NCBI RefSeq assembly: GCF_021648855.1
Contig: NZ_JAKJHX010000142.1
Span: forward strand, 1-8,739
Length of the DNA: 8,739 bases
Reading direction: 5' to 3'
DNA from: Tychonema litorale BBK16
GTDB taxonomy: Bacteria > Cyanobacteriota > Cyanobacteriia > Cyanobacteriales > Microcoleaceae
The notes under the pieces were generated by a model. It ran no database searches. It was not told the origin of the DNA and worked only from the letters and a program-made list of their open reading frames with translations. How positions within the stretch are numbered: the stretch's first letter is position 1; the number at the start of each line of letters is the position of its first letter. Below are positions 1 to 6,056 of this stretch, in pieces. The position numbers were made by a program, and so were the translations under genes.

Positions 1-83
1 AGGAAGGACTAAAGTCTCGCTCGTTTCCCGCATCCCGTATTAATTTTTATGATATTAAAAATATCAGAATTGTCTCAATAATA

Positions 84-118
84 GATAAAAATGTCACCCT
101 GCGTGTGGCAGAGTGACA
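84..118 (-). terminator. Rho-independent terminator of the RTX gene
   Basis: An 11-bp stem is formed by 92-102 and 108-118 with a 5-nt loop (GTGTG on the plus strand); the only non-Watson-Crick pair is a wobble. Read on the minus strand it is followed by ATTTTTATC, a U-rich run, so it fits termination of the minus-strand RTX gene whose stop is about 80 nt away. The plus strand has no T-run after the stem. Confidence 0.75.
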
Positions 119-199
119 CTTTCATAAACCAAAACTCAAAACGGTGTGGGAACAGCAATTGATCTGCGATCGATTCCTCTTCCACCATCATCAATTGTT

Positions 200-1123
200 T
201 TAGAACAACTCGAAGTTGTTGGTGCCGATAGTCAGTCCAGGTGTCAACTGAGCCACAGTCAGCACAGTACCGGCGTTGTTGAAGTACAGAACACCGCTTG
301 CGGAGTCGTAGATCACCTTGTTCTTGGTATCTGCTGCTGGAGAACTTGAGTTGAAACCAGAAACCACAACAAATTCGCTAGCATCTAAGCTAGTGCCTAG
401 TACAGCGAAGGCACTGGCAGTTCCTGCTAGACCACCCGATCCTTTTACAGGCTGCGTTCCGAGCCGGATCTTGTCTTCCCCAGGTGTAAAGTCAGTAATC
501 GTATCCACTCCCCATGAACCGCCAGCAGAAGCGAAGAAGAAAGTATCGCTGCCTGCACCGCCAGTCAGGAGGTCGTTGCCCAAGTCTCCAGAGATGACAT
601 CATTGCCAGCACCGCCGTTTACCGTGTCTAGACCTTTGCCGCCCCAGAGAACGTCGTTGCCCGCGTCGCCACTGACAACATCATTGCCTACACCGGCGAG
701 GACGGTATCATTACCGTCGCCACCGCTGATCAGGTCACTACCACCTCGACCTGAGAAACGCGGATCTACAGAGTCTCCGTAAATCAGGTCATCTCCAGCA
801 CCTCCAGATACGGTGTCGCTTCCGATATCACCATACAGGACATCACTTCCGTCGCCGCCATCGACTAAATCATCACCTTTGCCAGCAAATACAGTGTCAT
901 TGCCAGGGCTAGGACAAATAGTGTCAGCGCCAGTGCCAGTGGCGACATAGTCGTTGCCTAGGCCGCCGTCAATGATGTCGTTGCCACTACCAAAGGTAGT
1001 GATGCGGTCATTGCTACTGCTACCATTCAGTCTGTTGTCGCCTGCGGTACCTCTAATATCAAGTCCGCCCTGACTATTTGGGACTGAACTTGCTGGGGTC
1101 GTTGGATTAGTAACCTGTGTCAT
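200..1123 (-). CDS. RTX (hemolysin-type) calcium-binding repeat protein
   Basis: A 307-residue protein. Residues about 22-195 are glycine/aspartate nonapeptides of the RTX type (GGxGxDxUx), for example GGLGNDYV, GGAGDDLIYG and GGAGNDVISG. In this family the repeats bind Ca2+ and fold as a parallel beta-roll outside the cell. Residues about 205-307 are a C-terminal domain of the serralysin/RTX type, with DTITDFTPGEDKIRL and later SGVLYFNN. There is no catalytic domain and no N-terminal signal peptide, which fits type I secretion through a C-terminal signal; that is inferred, and no type I transporter genes are visible. The ATG at 1121-1123 follows a perfect AGGAGG (1131-1136) with a 7-nt spacer, which fixes the start. 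One repeat is degenerate near residues 69-75 (ICPSPGN, with a lone Cys). A terminator lies downstream. It could be a surface or exoprotein; the specific role is unknown. Confidence 0.9.
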   Translation of the reverse strand: MTQVTNPTTPASSVPNSQGGLDIRGTAGDNRLNGSSSNDRITTFGSGNDIIDGGLGNDYVATGTGADTICPSPGNDTVFAGKGDDLVDGGDGSDVLYGDIGSDTVSGGAGDDLIYGDSVDPRFSGRGGSDLISGGDGNDTVLAGVGNDVVSGDAGNDVLWGGKGLDTVNGGAGNDVISGDLGNDLLTGGAGSDTFFFASAGGSWGVDTITDFTPGEDKIRLGTQPVKGSGGLAGTASAFAVLGTSLDASEFVVVSGFNSSSPAADTKNKVIYDSASGVLYFNNAGTVLTVAQLTPGLTIGTNNFELF

Positions 1124-1598
1124 TTACACTCCTCCTAGATGAATCATTTTTATACAATACACTTTTACCTCCAAACGGATTCAAAAAAATGAAACCGGAC
1201 ATTGGTCGAGACTCTAATTTACCCATCTGCTATAGGCTGTCATCTGAACTACCTCGACTAAACTTAGCTATGGTTGGGGCTTCCAACAAACACAAAGGTT
1301 AGGACGGTCTGATGCGTCTCTGAGGTTTTTCGTCTTAACGACCGATGCCATGTTAGGAACACCAAAAAGGCGATTAAGACAAAGGCTCGATCGTGGTCTT
1401 ACTGCTATACAAACACTAGACAAGCCTAGACATTTGCTTCTTACTTCATCGGGAGCATGGGAGCGGTTATCCCTCGGTAAGCTTTCACGCCTTAGCCAAG
1501 CGTGATAAATTAATCGCTCAGTCCTGAGATTTTGGTATCGTCGATCGCAACTTGTTCGATCGCCCTAAAAAAAAGGAACTTACTAAGTTGCGTTCTGA
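1124..1598. other. Geneless stretch upstream of the RTX gene
   Basis: No convincing gene is seen. The left part holds the RTX ribosome binding site and, on the minus strand, A/T-rich DNA with a TATAAA-like box near 1147-1157 that could be promoter; no firm -35 goes with it. Further right are a bulged hairpin at 1485-1505 (TCACGC/GCGTGA arms), a small CTCAG/CTGAG hairpin at 1517-1528, and two direct copies of TCGATCGC at 1541-1548 and 1556-1563. None matches an RNA family I recognise. Confidence 0.5.
1567..1589 (-). terminator. Weak terminator candidate for the minus-strand small genes
   Basis: On the minus strand AACTT-AGT-AAGTT (1577-1589) forms a five-pair A/T-rich stem, followed by CC and eight T (1574-1567). 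The T-run is good but the stem is weak. Its position just after the stop of the 78-residue frame is what makes it worth listing. Confidence 0.3.
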
Positions 1599-1835
1599 TT
1601 AGTATACTTCTGATTGACCAGACTTTTGAATTCCGTCAATAGTTCCCCGAAAATCAAAATTCTTGAAACCAGCTAAGATCCTCTCCCCGTAAGCACCGAA
1701 ACCACTTGAAATCCTTGCCTCCGCATTGAGTCGTGAGCTCAATTCTTCAATCGAAAACCAAAAATTAATCGACTGTCGTGACCAATAGTTGCAAATCTCT
1801 CCGATCCCAAAAATCAGCCCCATTACAGTTGACAT
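1599..1835 (-). CDS. Small hypothetical protein (78 aa)
   Basis: I do not recognise this protein. It has 78 residues: a mildly hydrophobic N-terminus (about 1-15), a Trp/Phe-rich stretch (about 18-28), then a polar glycine-containing half. There are no known motifs. The ATG at 1833-1835 directly follows an in-frame TAA (1836-1838) ending another small frame, so translation would rely on coupling; no Shine-Dalgarno site stands alone in front of it. It is the last of three closely packed minus-strand frames and is followed by a terminator-like T-run. It may be a real small gene, or the 3' half of a gene broken by the TAA. Confidence 0.35.
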   Translation of the reverse strand: MSTVMGLIFGIGEICNYWSRQSINFWFSIEELSSRLNAEARISSGFGAYGERILAGFKNFDFRGTIDGIQKSGQSEVY

Positions 1836-1970
1836 TTAGACAATAGTAAGCTGCGATACAATTTGCAATAGTCCCACACTGAGGGTCAAAAGCGCAGTCG
1901 GCAACAAGATTTCACTAATGACCTGGAAAACAATATCTATGCTGTCGTGAGATGTACTCTGAACTTTCAC
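1836..1970 (-). CDS. Possible 44-aa hydrophobic small protein or 5' half of a broken gene
   Basis: From a GTG at 1968-1970 an open frame of 44 codons runs to TAA at 1836-1838. After a polar start (VKVQSTSHDSIDI) it is almost wholly hydrophobic (VISEILLPTALLTLSVGLLQ), enough for one membrane or amphipathic helix. It starts 12 nt after the stop of the 72-residue membrane protein and is in the same frame as the following 78-residue ORF, which begins right after its stop. Two readings are possible: a tiny coupled membrane peptide, or the N-terminal part of a 123-codon gene interrupted by one nonsense codon. The GTG start and lack of a strong Shine-Dalgarno site keep confidence low. Confidence 0.25.
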   Translation of the reverse strand: MKVQSTSHDSIDIVFQVISEILLPTALLTLSVGLLQIVSQLTIV

Positions 1971-1982
1971 CTCAATAATTAA

Positions 1983-2201
1983 TTATGATTCTCCGTCATA
2001 TTGAGCTGCTTCGACTTCGGGCTTTTTACTGTTAATTTGTAAAAGGGAAAAAGGCAGAACTACTGGCCAAAAAAGAGGGCCGAACACTAAGGCTACCCAA
2101 GAAATTAAGTCTGTTTTAGATGTGGTAGTATCCTGCCAAAAACGTTGGAACCAAACTAAGAATACAATTGAGGCAATCAAGAAGTAGCCAATAACTATCA
2201 T
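1983..2201 (-). CDS. Small two-helix membrane protein of unknown function
   Basis: A 72-residue protein with two clear hydrophobic segments, about residues 3-18 (IGYFLIASIVFLVWF region) and 33-54 (ISWVALVFGPLFWPVVLPF region). They are joined by a polar loop of about 14 residues (FWQDTTTSKTD) and followed by a charged C-terminal tail. This is the layout of a small hairpin inner-membrane protein. Small proteins like this are common in cyanobacteria, but I cannot name a family. The ATG at 2199-2201 has a purine-rich upstream stretch and no strong Shine-Dalgarno site. It is transcribed away from the 66-residue gene at 2574, and two further small frames follow it closely downstream, so it may head a short operon. 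Confidence 0.6.
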   Translation of the reverse strand: MIVIGYFLIASIVFLVWFQRFWQDTTTSKTDLISWVALVFGPLFWPVVLPFSLLQINSKKPEVEAAQYDGES

Positions 2202-2573
2202 TTTTTTACCCGCCTACCTATTTGTGCGATCAAAATATTTGTGATTATATCTCACATCGATTTTGGATTTTCCCCACGAATTAATCTGTGGGGCTTGTCA
2301 GCACTCAGCAGCCAGCACTCGGCGCCAAGTAAAGGTTAAGTGTAACATTGTTTTAAGATAAAGTTGAGGTTGTATAGTCATCCAGAGCTGGGAATGAGGA
2401 CGGAGCTAGTATTGGGGCTATCGGGGGCGATAGGGTATAAGTCCCAGCGTTAATTATTGATGACACAAATCACTAACTCCAAGTAAATAGATCACATTTA
2501 CTGCTGTATTGGAATCACATGAATATCAAATAAATCAGTCAATACTGACAGAGGCGAGTTCAAAAAAAATCTG
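2202..2573. other. Divergent intergenic region
   Basis: This stretch separates the minus-strand membrane protein from the plus-strand 66-residue gene, so it should hold two promoters, though no clear sigma-70 pair stands out. It contains a CCCCAC/GTGGGG hairpin (2272-2277 with 2288-2293) and the nested structure listed at 2387-2448. The bases before 2574 are A-rich and carry no Shine-Dalgarno site at the usual distance. Confidence 0.5.
2387..2448 (+). promoter_or_regulatory. Candidate structured RNA or leader
   Basis: Two perfect inverted repeats are nested here. The outer pair is GCTGGGA (2387-2393) with TCCCAGC (2442-2448); the inner pair is CTATCG (2418-2423) with CGATAG (2428-2433), closed by a GGGG loop. 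The unpaired arm between them is G/A-rich. No T-run follows on either strand, so it does not look like a terminator. It lies about 125 nt upstream of the 66-residue gene, so a 5' leader or small RNA is possible. No known riboswitch consensus was recognised, and the strand is a guess. Confidence 0.3.
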
Positions 2574-2774
2574 ATGATGACCCAAACACTTTTACCTCAA
2601 TTTACTATTGCAGAGCTAGTCTTTCAAGTATATCACTCTGGTTTATTAACTCAGACTCACCGAAAACAGCTCAGGGAAGTGCTGTTAAACGACTGTCTCA
2701 CCGAAGAAGATCAAACAGCTATCAACCGTTTGCTACACGCTGTCCGTCGCGGCTGGCTCAAAGTAGTAGATTAA
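2574..2774 (+). CDS. Small cyanobacterial-type hypothetical protein (66 aa)
   Basis: A soluble, probably all-helical protein of 66 residues with no membrane segment. It has an N-terminal segment TIAELVFQVYHSGLLT, a charged middle (HRKQLREVLLNDCLTEEDQ) and a C-terminal helix ending GWLKVVD. From memory this resembles a family of short cyanobacterial proteins of unknown function with the same 'QVYxSGxxT ... DQxxINRL ... LKVVD' pattern; that needs a search. Two ATGs stand in tandem (2574 and 2577); the second gives MTQT... and may be the real start. No Shine-Dalgarno site decides between them. It is followed by a 165-nt gap and then a phosphoribosyltransferase on the same strand. Confidence 0.65.
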   Translation: MMTQTLLPQFTIAELVFQVYHSGLLTQTHRKQLREVLLNDCLTEEDQTAINRLLHAVRRGWLKVVD

Positions 2775-2803
2775 AATCTGCCCCAATCGATTTAAAATTT
2801 AAA

Positions 2804-2824
2804 ATTTGAGATTTGAGATTTGAG
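2804..2824 (+). repeat. Three tandem copies of the heptamer ATTTGAG
   Basis: ATTTGAG is repeated three times without interruption just after the 66-residue gene. Intergenic heptamers of this kind vary in copy number between strains in many cyanobacteria; no function is evident. Confidence 0.8.
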
Positions 2825-2939
2825 ATTACTCCCGTCAGTGAGCCTGCAAACGAATTAATCTGGAGACCCGAACGAAATTGTTTTGGGTCATTTTCATCAA
2901 AATATTGAATAATATTTATAACATTTCAATCATATTGGC

Positions 2940-3446
2940 ATGAGCGACCTTTACATTTCCTGGTCAGACTACCATCACAAGATTGAGAATTTGGCTGTAA
3001 AAATTCATGAATCTCAGTGGGAATTCGATCGCATTGTGTGCATTGCCAGAGGCGGGCTGCGGGTTGGTGATATCTTGTCACGGATTTTTGACAAACCCCT
3101 GGCAATTTTAGCTGCCTCATCCTACGGTGGGGCAGAAGATAAAGTCCGAGGTGCGATTAAATTTGCCCGCGACTTGACAATGGTGGGCGATGATTTGGGC
3201 CACAGAATCCTACTGGTTGACGATTTGGTAGATTCGGGAGTCAGTTTGCACCAAAGCATAGTTTGGTTGCAAAGTCGATACAGCGGGGATATTCAGGAAA
3301 TTCGGACTGCGGTGCTTTGGTACAAGGCTTGTTCTGTGGCAAAACCAGATTATTATGTGGATTATTTGGCGGATAATCCTTGGATTCATCAACCCTTTGA
3401 AGTATATGAAAAGATGAGTGCGGCTGATTTTATTTCCGCTGTATAG
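2940..3446 (+). CDS. Type I phosphoribosyltransferase, probably purine salvage
   Basis: A 168-residue PRTase-fold protein. The diagnostic PRPP-binding loop is ILLVDDLVDSGVS at residues 90-102, with the two consecutive acidic residues D94-D95 and the D98-S-G loop. An upstream core strand and phosphate-loop region (CIARGGLRVGDILSR, 34-48) matches the XGPRT/HGPRT pattern. The C-terminal part holds PDYYVDYLADNPWIHQPFE (about 136-154), where related enzymes place an aromatic residue against the purine base. In such enzymes PRPP plus a purine gives the nucleotide and pyrophosphate in the cytoplasm. Xanthine, guanine or hypoxanthine is the likely substrate, but the sequence does not settle which. 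Length is normal and no motif is damaged. The gene stands alone; the ATG at 2940 has no clear Shine-Dalgarno site, and the flanking DNA is A/T-rich. Confidence 0.85.
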   Translation: MSDLYISWSDYHHKIENLAVKIHESQWEFDRIVCIARGGLRVGDILSRIFDKPLAILAASSYGGAEDKVRGAIKFARDLTMVGDDLGHRILLVDDLVDSGVSLHQSIVWLQSRYSGDIQEIRTAVLWYKACSVAKPDYYVDYLADNPWIHQPFEVYEKMSAADFISAV

Positions 3447-3476
3447 CACTAAGCTGTTCGGCATTTAAAAGACGAT

Positions 3477-3542
3477 TGTAGGGTGCGTCAGTTTTAAGGT
3501 GTTTCCCATGTATAGCAAGTGTTCTAGCTGACGCACCCTACA
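3477..3542. repeat. 15-bp perfect inverted repeat (MITE-like or REP-like)
   Basis: TGTAGGGTGCGTCAG (3477-3491) is the exact reverse complement of CTGACGCACCCTACA (3528-3542), with a 36-nt spacer. It sits 30 nt after the phosphoribosyltransferase stop. From memory, the GTAGGGTGCGTCAG core is a frequent dispersed repeat in filamentous cyanobacteria. It could act as a processing or termination hairpin, but it has no T-run. Confidence 0.75.
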
Positions 3543-3803
3543 GACCTGGGTAGATCGTACATCGTCGGCAACGCTTTTGCTTGGGAAGATTGCGAATCTG
3601 GTATGTACATGGTTATACAATTATCCCTGCGAGACGGCTTAAGGAGATTGAGGCGGTACGGTAATGGGGACATTATAGCGCGCTGTGATTTGTTGTGGCA
3701 GAAAATCGGTATGTTTTGCACCGGGAATGCGATCGAGATAACAATCTTTTACTGCTAACATAAAGCCTTTGATTCCTTAACTTCGTGATTACTGTCTCAA
3801 TTA
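3543..3803 (+). other. Intergenic stretch with a possible decayed frame
   Basis: No intact gene is recognised. One plus frame is open from 3546 to TAA at 3756-3758, with ATGs only at 3603 and 3609. It reads AFAWEDCESGMYM before 3614 and RYGNGDIIARCDLLWQKIG later. The frame two bases further along reads HGYTIIPARRLKEIEAVR in between, up to a stop at 3662. The three pieces together read more like one protein than either frame does alone, suggesting a gene with two frameshifts. This is a judgement by eye, and the stretch may be non-coding. Confidence 0.25.
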
Positions 3804-3805
3804 GT

Positions 3806-3810
3806 GGAGG
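3806..3810 (+). promoter_or_regulatory. Shine-Dalgarno site that sets the DUF4926 start
   Basis: GGAGG lies 8 nt before ATG 3819-3821. It argues for that ATG over the in-frame GTG at 3804, which would lie upstream of the site and overlap its surroundings. Confidence 0.75.
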
Positions 3811-3818
3811 TAATAAAC

Positions 3819-4067
3819 ATGATAAATAGTACAAACAAGTTGCTAGATGTTGTAGCCCTGACTGTTGACCTTCCCCAGTACAATTTGTGGCGTGGGCAGG
3901 TTGGGACGATAGTTGAGATCCTAGCAGATGGTGCTGCATTTGAAGTTGAATTCAGCGATCGCAATGGAAGAACTTACGAGTCTGTCGGGTTACGTCCAGA
4001 GCAAATCATGGTACTACATTTTGAGCCAGCATCCCCCGATATCCAGTATGAAATGGTGACAGTGTAA
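3819..4067 (+). CDS. DUF4926 domain-containing protein
   Basis: An 82-residue protein when started at ATG 3819. Almost its whole length matches the DUF4926 pattern as I recall it: LLDVVALTVDLPQYNLWRGQ, then VGTIVEILADGAAFEVEF, then RPEQIMVLHFEP. This small beta-rich domain has a barrel-like, SH3-type look and is abundant in cyanobacteria; its function is not established. It is often next to a DUF6883 gene, and the pairing has been read as toxin-antitoxin-like, but no DUF6883 gene is visible upstream here. Start choice rests on GGAGG at 3806-3810. A palindromic repeat follows the stop directly. Confidence 0.85.
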   Translation: MINSTNKLLDVVALTVDLPQYNLWRGQVGTIVEILADGAAFEVEFSDRNGRTYESVGLRPEQIMVLHFEPASPDIQYEMVTV

Positions 4068-4090
4068 TGCGGCATAACAACCGTTTTGCA

Positions 4091-4185
4091 GCGAAAGGAA
4101 TGAAGCAATCACCGGGCTTTGGGATTGCTTTCCTACCCTTCGGGAACGCCTTCGGCGAACGGATCGCTTCGCTAACGTTCCTCGC
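4091..4185. repeat. Palindromic repeat interrupted by a second repeat
   Basis: The left arm is GCGAAAGGAATGAAGCAATC (4091-4110). The right arm starts as GATTGCTT (4123-4130) and continues as CGTTCCTCGC (4176-4185). Joined, the right arm is the reverse complement of the left with one mismatch and a 2-nt indel. The intervening 45 nt (4131-4175) is a different TTCG/CGAA-rich sequence of a kind also seen as a cyanobacterial dispersed repeat. The simplest reading is one repeat inserted into another. Confidence 0.55.
4103..4130 (+). terminator. Hairpin that may end DUF4926 transcription
   Basis: AAGCAATC (4103-4110) pairs perfectly with GATTGCTT (4123-4130) across a 12-nt loop, 35 nt after the DUF4926 stop. 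Only a short TTTCCT follows, so intrinsic termination would be weak; it may be only part of the repeat. Confidence 0.3.
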
Positions 4186-4260
4186 AATGACATGATGCCA
4201 TTTATTTGTGTTTGCCGAAGTCTAAGGCATAATTAGATAATCACTATTTTATCATATTTG

Positions 4261-5073
4261 ATGATTTCCGAACCCCTTACTCTCTCAAAAACCAATCCTG
4301 TTTTAGCCGCCCAAGGATTAACTCGCCGCTTTGGTGGTTTAATTGCTGTCAACAACGTATCTTTTACAGTTGAAAAACACGAGATATTTGGACTGATCGG
4401 CCCTAACGGCGCGGGCAAGACTACTCTATTTAATTTAATGACTGGACTAATCCCCAGCAACAGTGGCAAACTGATTTATCAAAACGAGGATATTTCCCAA
4501 CTTAAACCACATCAAATTGCCAATAAAGGGATTGCCAGAACCTTTCAAAATATCCGGTTGTTTGGGGAACTTTCTGTTAGTGAAAATGTCGCGATCGCAC
4601 GACACATCCACAGCCGATCGCACAATCCGGTTTTATCACTGCTAGCGGGCATATTTGCGTTGCCATCATCAAACGCAATTGAGCGCCAAACCCACGCAAA
4701 AGCGTTGGAATTGTTGGAATTGGTCGGTTTGGGCGATCGGGCGGACGAACAAGCCAAAAACTTGTGTTATGGCGACCAAAGACGTTTGGAAATTGCCCGT
4801 GCTTTAGCCCTGGAACCGCAGATATTGCTGTTAGATGAACCTGCGGCGGGAATGAATCCAAATGAAAAACATAAATTAAGTGACTTTATCCGAGAAGTGC
4901 GCCAAAAGTTCAATTTGACTGTAATATTGATCGAGCATCACGTACCGCTGGTGATGGGATTGTGCGATCGCATTGCCGTGCTGCATTTCGGTCAATTAAT
5001 TGCCTTGGGAGAACCTGCGATTGTGAGGAACGACCCGGCTGTAATTGAGGCTTATTTGGGAGATGAAAAATAA
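4261..5073 (+). CDS. natA: Branched-chain/neutral amino acid ABC transporter ATPase, LivG/NatA type
   Basis: A 270-residue cytoplasmic ATPase of an amino acid importer (LivG family; NatA of the cyanobacterial N-I neutral amino acid system). Numbering from ATG 4261, Walker A is GPNGAGKT (47-54), the Q-loop is TFQNIRLF with Q96, the signature is [14 protein letters not shown] (168-181), Walker B is [12 protein letters not shown] (188-199) and the H-loop is IEHH with H226. The signature has Cys169 where the family usually has Ser or Pro. All catalytic residues are present and the length is normal. The LivG-style '[12 protein letters not shown]' segment favours this over the urea ATPase UrtD. A TTG at 4258 is also in frame, but ATG 4261 is the natural start; no Shine-Dalgarno site is seen. 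natE follows after 245 nt. The permeases and binding protein (NatB, C, D) are absent from the window; in cyanobacteria the nat genes are known to be scattered. Confidence 0.88.
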   Translation: MISEPLTLSKTNPVLAAQGLTRRFGGLIAVNNVSFTVEKHEIFGLIGPNGAGKTTLFNLMTGLIPSNSGKLIYQNEDISQLKPHQIANKGIARTFQNIRLFGELSVSENVAIARHIHSRSHNPVLSLLAGIFALPSSNAIERQTHAKALELLELVGLGDRADEQAKNLCYGDQRRLEIARALALEPQILLLDEPAAGMNPNEKHKLSDFIREVRQKFNLTVILIEHHVPLVMGLCDRIAVLHFGQLIALGEPAIVRNDPAVIEAYLGDEK

Positions 5074-5120
5074 ATAAAAAATGGCAAATCAGGCGATTAG
5101 GAAATTGCATAATAAACCCG

Positions 5121-5166
5121 GCGATTGGAAATCGCGTCTACACAAACAATGTCCGCCTACGCGGAC
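5121..5166. repeat. Double-hairpin intergenic repeat between natA and natE
   Basis: Two small perfect palindromes stand 15 nt apart: GCGATT-GGA-AATCGC (5121-5135) and GTCCGC-CTAC-GCGGAC (5151-5166). A degenerate copy of the first, GCGATTAGGAAATTGC, sits just upstream near 5092-5107. From memory this 'AATCGC...TCTACACAAAC...TCCGC' arrangement is a common dispersed repeat in Microcoleus-like genomes. Confidence 0.6.
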
Positions 5167-5217
5167 TAAGAGTAATATTAACAACTCATATATTGGATCA
5201 TTTTTACGCATTCTGTA

Positions 5218-5273
5218 GGGGCGGGTTCACCAATAATAATTGCCTAAAACTAACAATCTCATAAACCCGCCCC
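5218..5273. repeat. GGGGCGGGTT inverted-repeat element, copy 1
   Basis: The 10-bp arms GGGGCGGGTT (5218-5227) and AACCCGCCCC (5264-5273) are perfect and bracket A/T-rich DNA, 56 bp in all. A second copy with the same arms and a related centre lies at 7668-7724. It ends about 45 nt before natE and has no coding capacity. Confidence 0.75.
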
Positions 5274-5318
5274 CACCCAACCAATAATCTCATATACTCA
5301 ATCTCAGATTCACAAAAA

Positions 5319-6056
5319 ATGCACGAAACCCCACCAGAAACTACCCAAAATATCCTCTTAGAACTTAAGAATCTCTGTGTAAACTACGGCGGAATTCAAG
5401 CCCTGCAAAATATTAATCTCACAATAAATGCAGGCGAAGTTGTCAGCCTCATTGGTGCGAATGGTGCGGGCAAAAGTACGACACTCAGGGCTATTTCCAA
5501 AATAGTTAATTTGCACCAAGGACAAATCATCTACAACGGGCGAGATATTACCCGCCGCCAAGCCCACGAAGTTGTCAAACTCGGAATTGCCCACAGCCCA
5601 GAAGGGAGGCGGGTTTTGGCGCAGCAAACGGTGTTGACAAACTTGGAATTAGGGGCCTATGTGCGATCGCAAACAGCAGAAATCAAAGCTGATTTAGAGT
5701 ACCAATTTAAACTATTTCCCAGGTTAGCAGAACGCCGCAATCAACTATCGGGAACCCTCAGCGGTGGGGAACAGCAAATGTTGGCGATCGCCCGCGCGTT
5801 AATGTCACGCCCAAAACTGCTACTATTAGACGAACCCAGTTTAGGTTTAGCGCCCGCCATAGTTAAAGAAATCTTTGGGATTATTCAACATTTACGCTCC
5901 ACCGGCGTTACAATTCTATTAGTTGAACAAAACGCCAGTTTAGCATTGCAAATTGCCGATCGCGGTTATGTACTAGAAGCTGGTAACATTACCCTGACAG
6001 GTCTTGCATCAGATTTGCTAAAGGACGATCGAGTTAGGAGGGCATACTTAGGTTGA
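5319..6056 (+). CDS. natE: Branched-chain/neutral amino acid ABC transporter ATPase, LivF/NatE type
   Basis: A 245-residue ATPase, the second nucleotide-binding subunit of the Nat/Liv importer. Walker A is GANGAGKS (46-53), the signature is LSGGEQQMLAIARAL (147-161), Walker B is LLLLDEPSLGLAP (167-179), and the H-loop position is VEQN with Q204. At the Q-loop it has SPEGRRV (93-99), with Glu where other ABC ATPases have Gln. Both the PEGRR segment and the VEQN are hallmarks of the LivF branch, so these are not defects. It would pair with NatA (270 aa, just upstream) under permeases encoded elsewhere. The ATG at 5319 follows an A-rich stretch without a clear Shine-Dalgarno site. Its last bases carry the AGGAGG site and TTGA overlap that start the next gene. 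The repeat-filled 245-nt gap means natA and natE may not share one transcript. Confidence 0.88.
   Translation: MHETPPETTQNILLELKNLCVNYGGIQALQNINLTINAGEVVSLIGANGAGKSTTLRAISKIVNLHQGQIIYNGRDITRRQAHEVVKLGIAHSPEGRRVLAQQTVLTNLELGAYVRSQTAEIKADLEYQFKLFPRLAERRNQLSGTLSGGEQQMLAIARALMSRPKLLLLDEPSLGLAPAIVKEIFGIIQHLRSTGVTILLVEQNASLALQIADRGYVLEAGNITLTGLASDLLKDDRVRRAYLG
6036..6041 (+). promoter_or_regulatory. Shine-Dalgarno site supporting the TTG start of the EamA gene
   Basis: AGGAGG lies inside the end of natE, 11 nt before TTG 6053-6055. With the TTGA overlap it supports coupled initiation at a non-ATG codon. Confidence 0.7.

Noticed and set aside
51..65. GATATT-AAA-AATATC palindrome as a terminator
   Set aside because: It is a short A/T-only style stem with no T-run on either side and no gene visible to its left.
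318..782. A 154-residue plus-strand frame rich in SLPAPP
   Set aside because: It is the antisense of the RTX glycine/aspartate repeats; repeat-rich genes routinely keep the opposite strand open.
2387..2448. Glutamine (glnA) riboswitch
   Set aside because: A GGACGGAG stretch is suggestive, but the flanking helices and the rest of the recalled consensus are not there, and the downstream gene is not related to nitrogen metabolism as far as can be seen.
3804..3818. GTG at 3804 as the DUF4926 start
   Set aside because: The GGAGG at 3806-3810 would lie inside the coding region, while it is ideally spaced for ATG 3819.
3673..3939. An 88-residue minus-strand frame across the DUF4926 5' end
   Set aside because: It runs antisense to a recognised domain, has no ribosome binding site and no recognisable motif.
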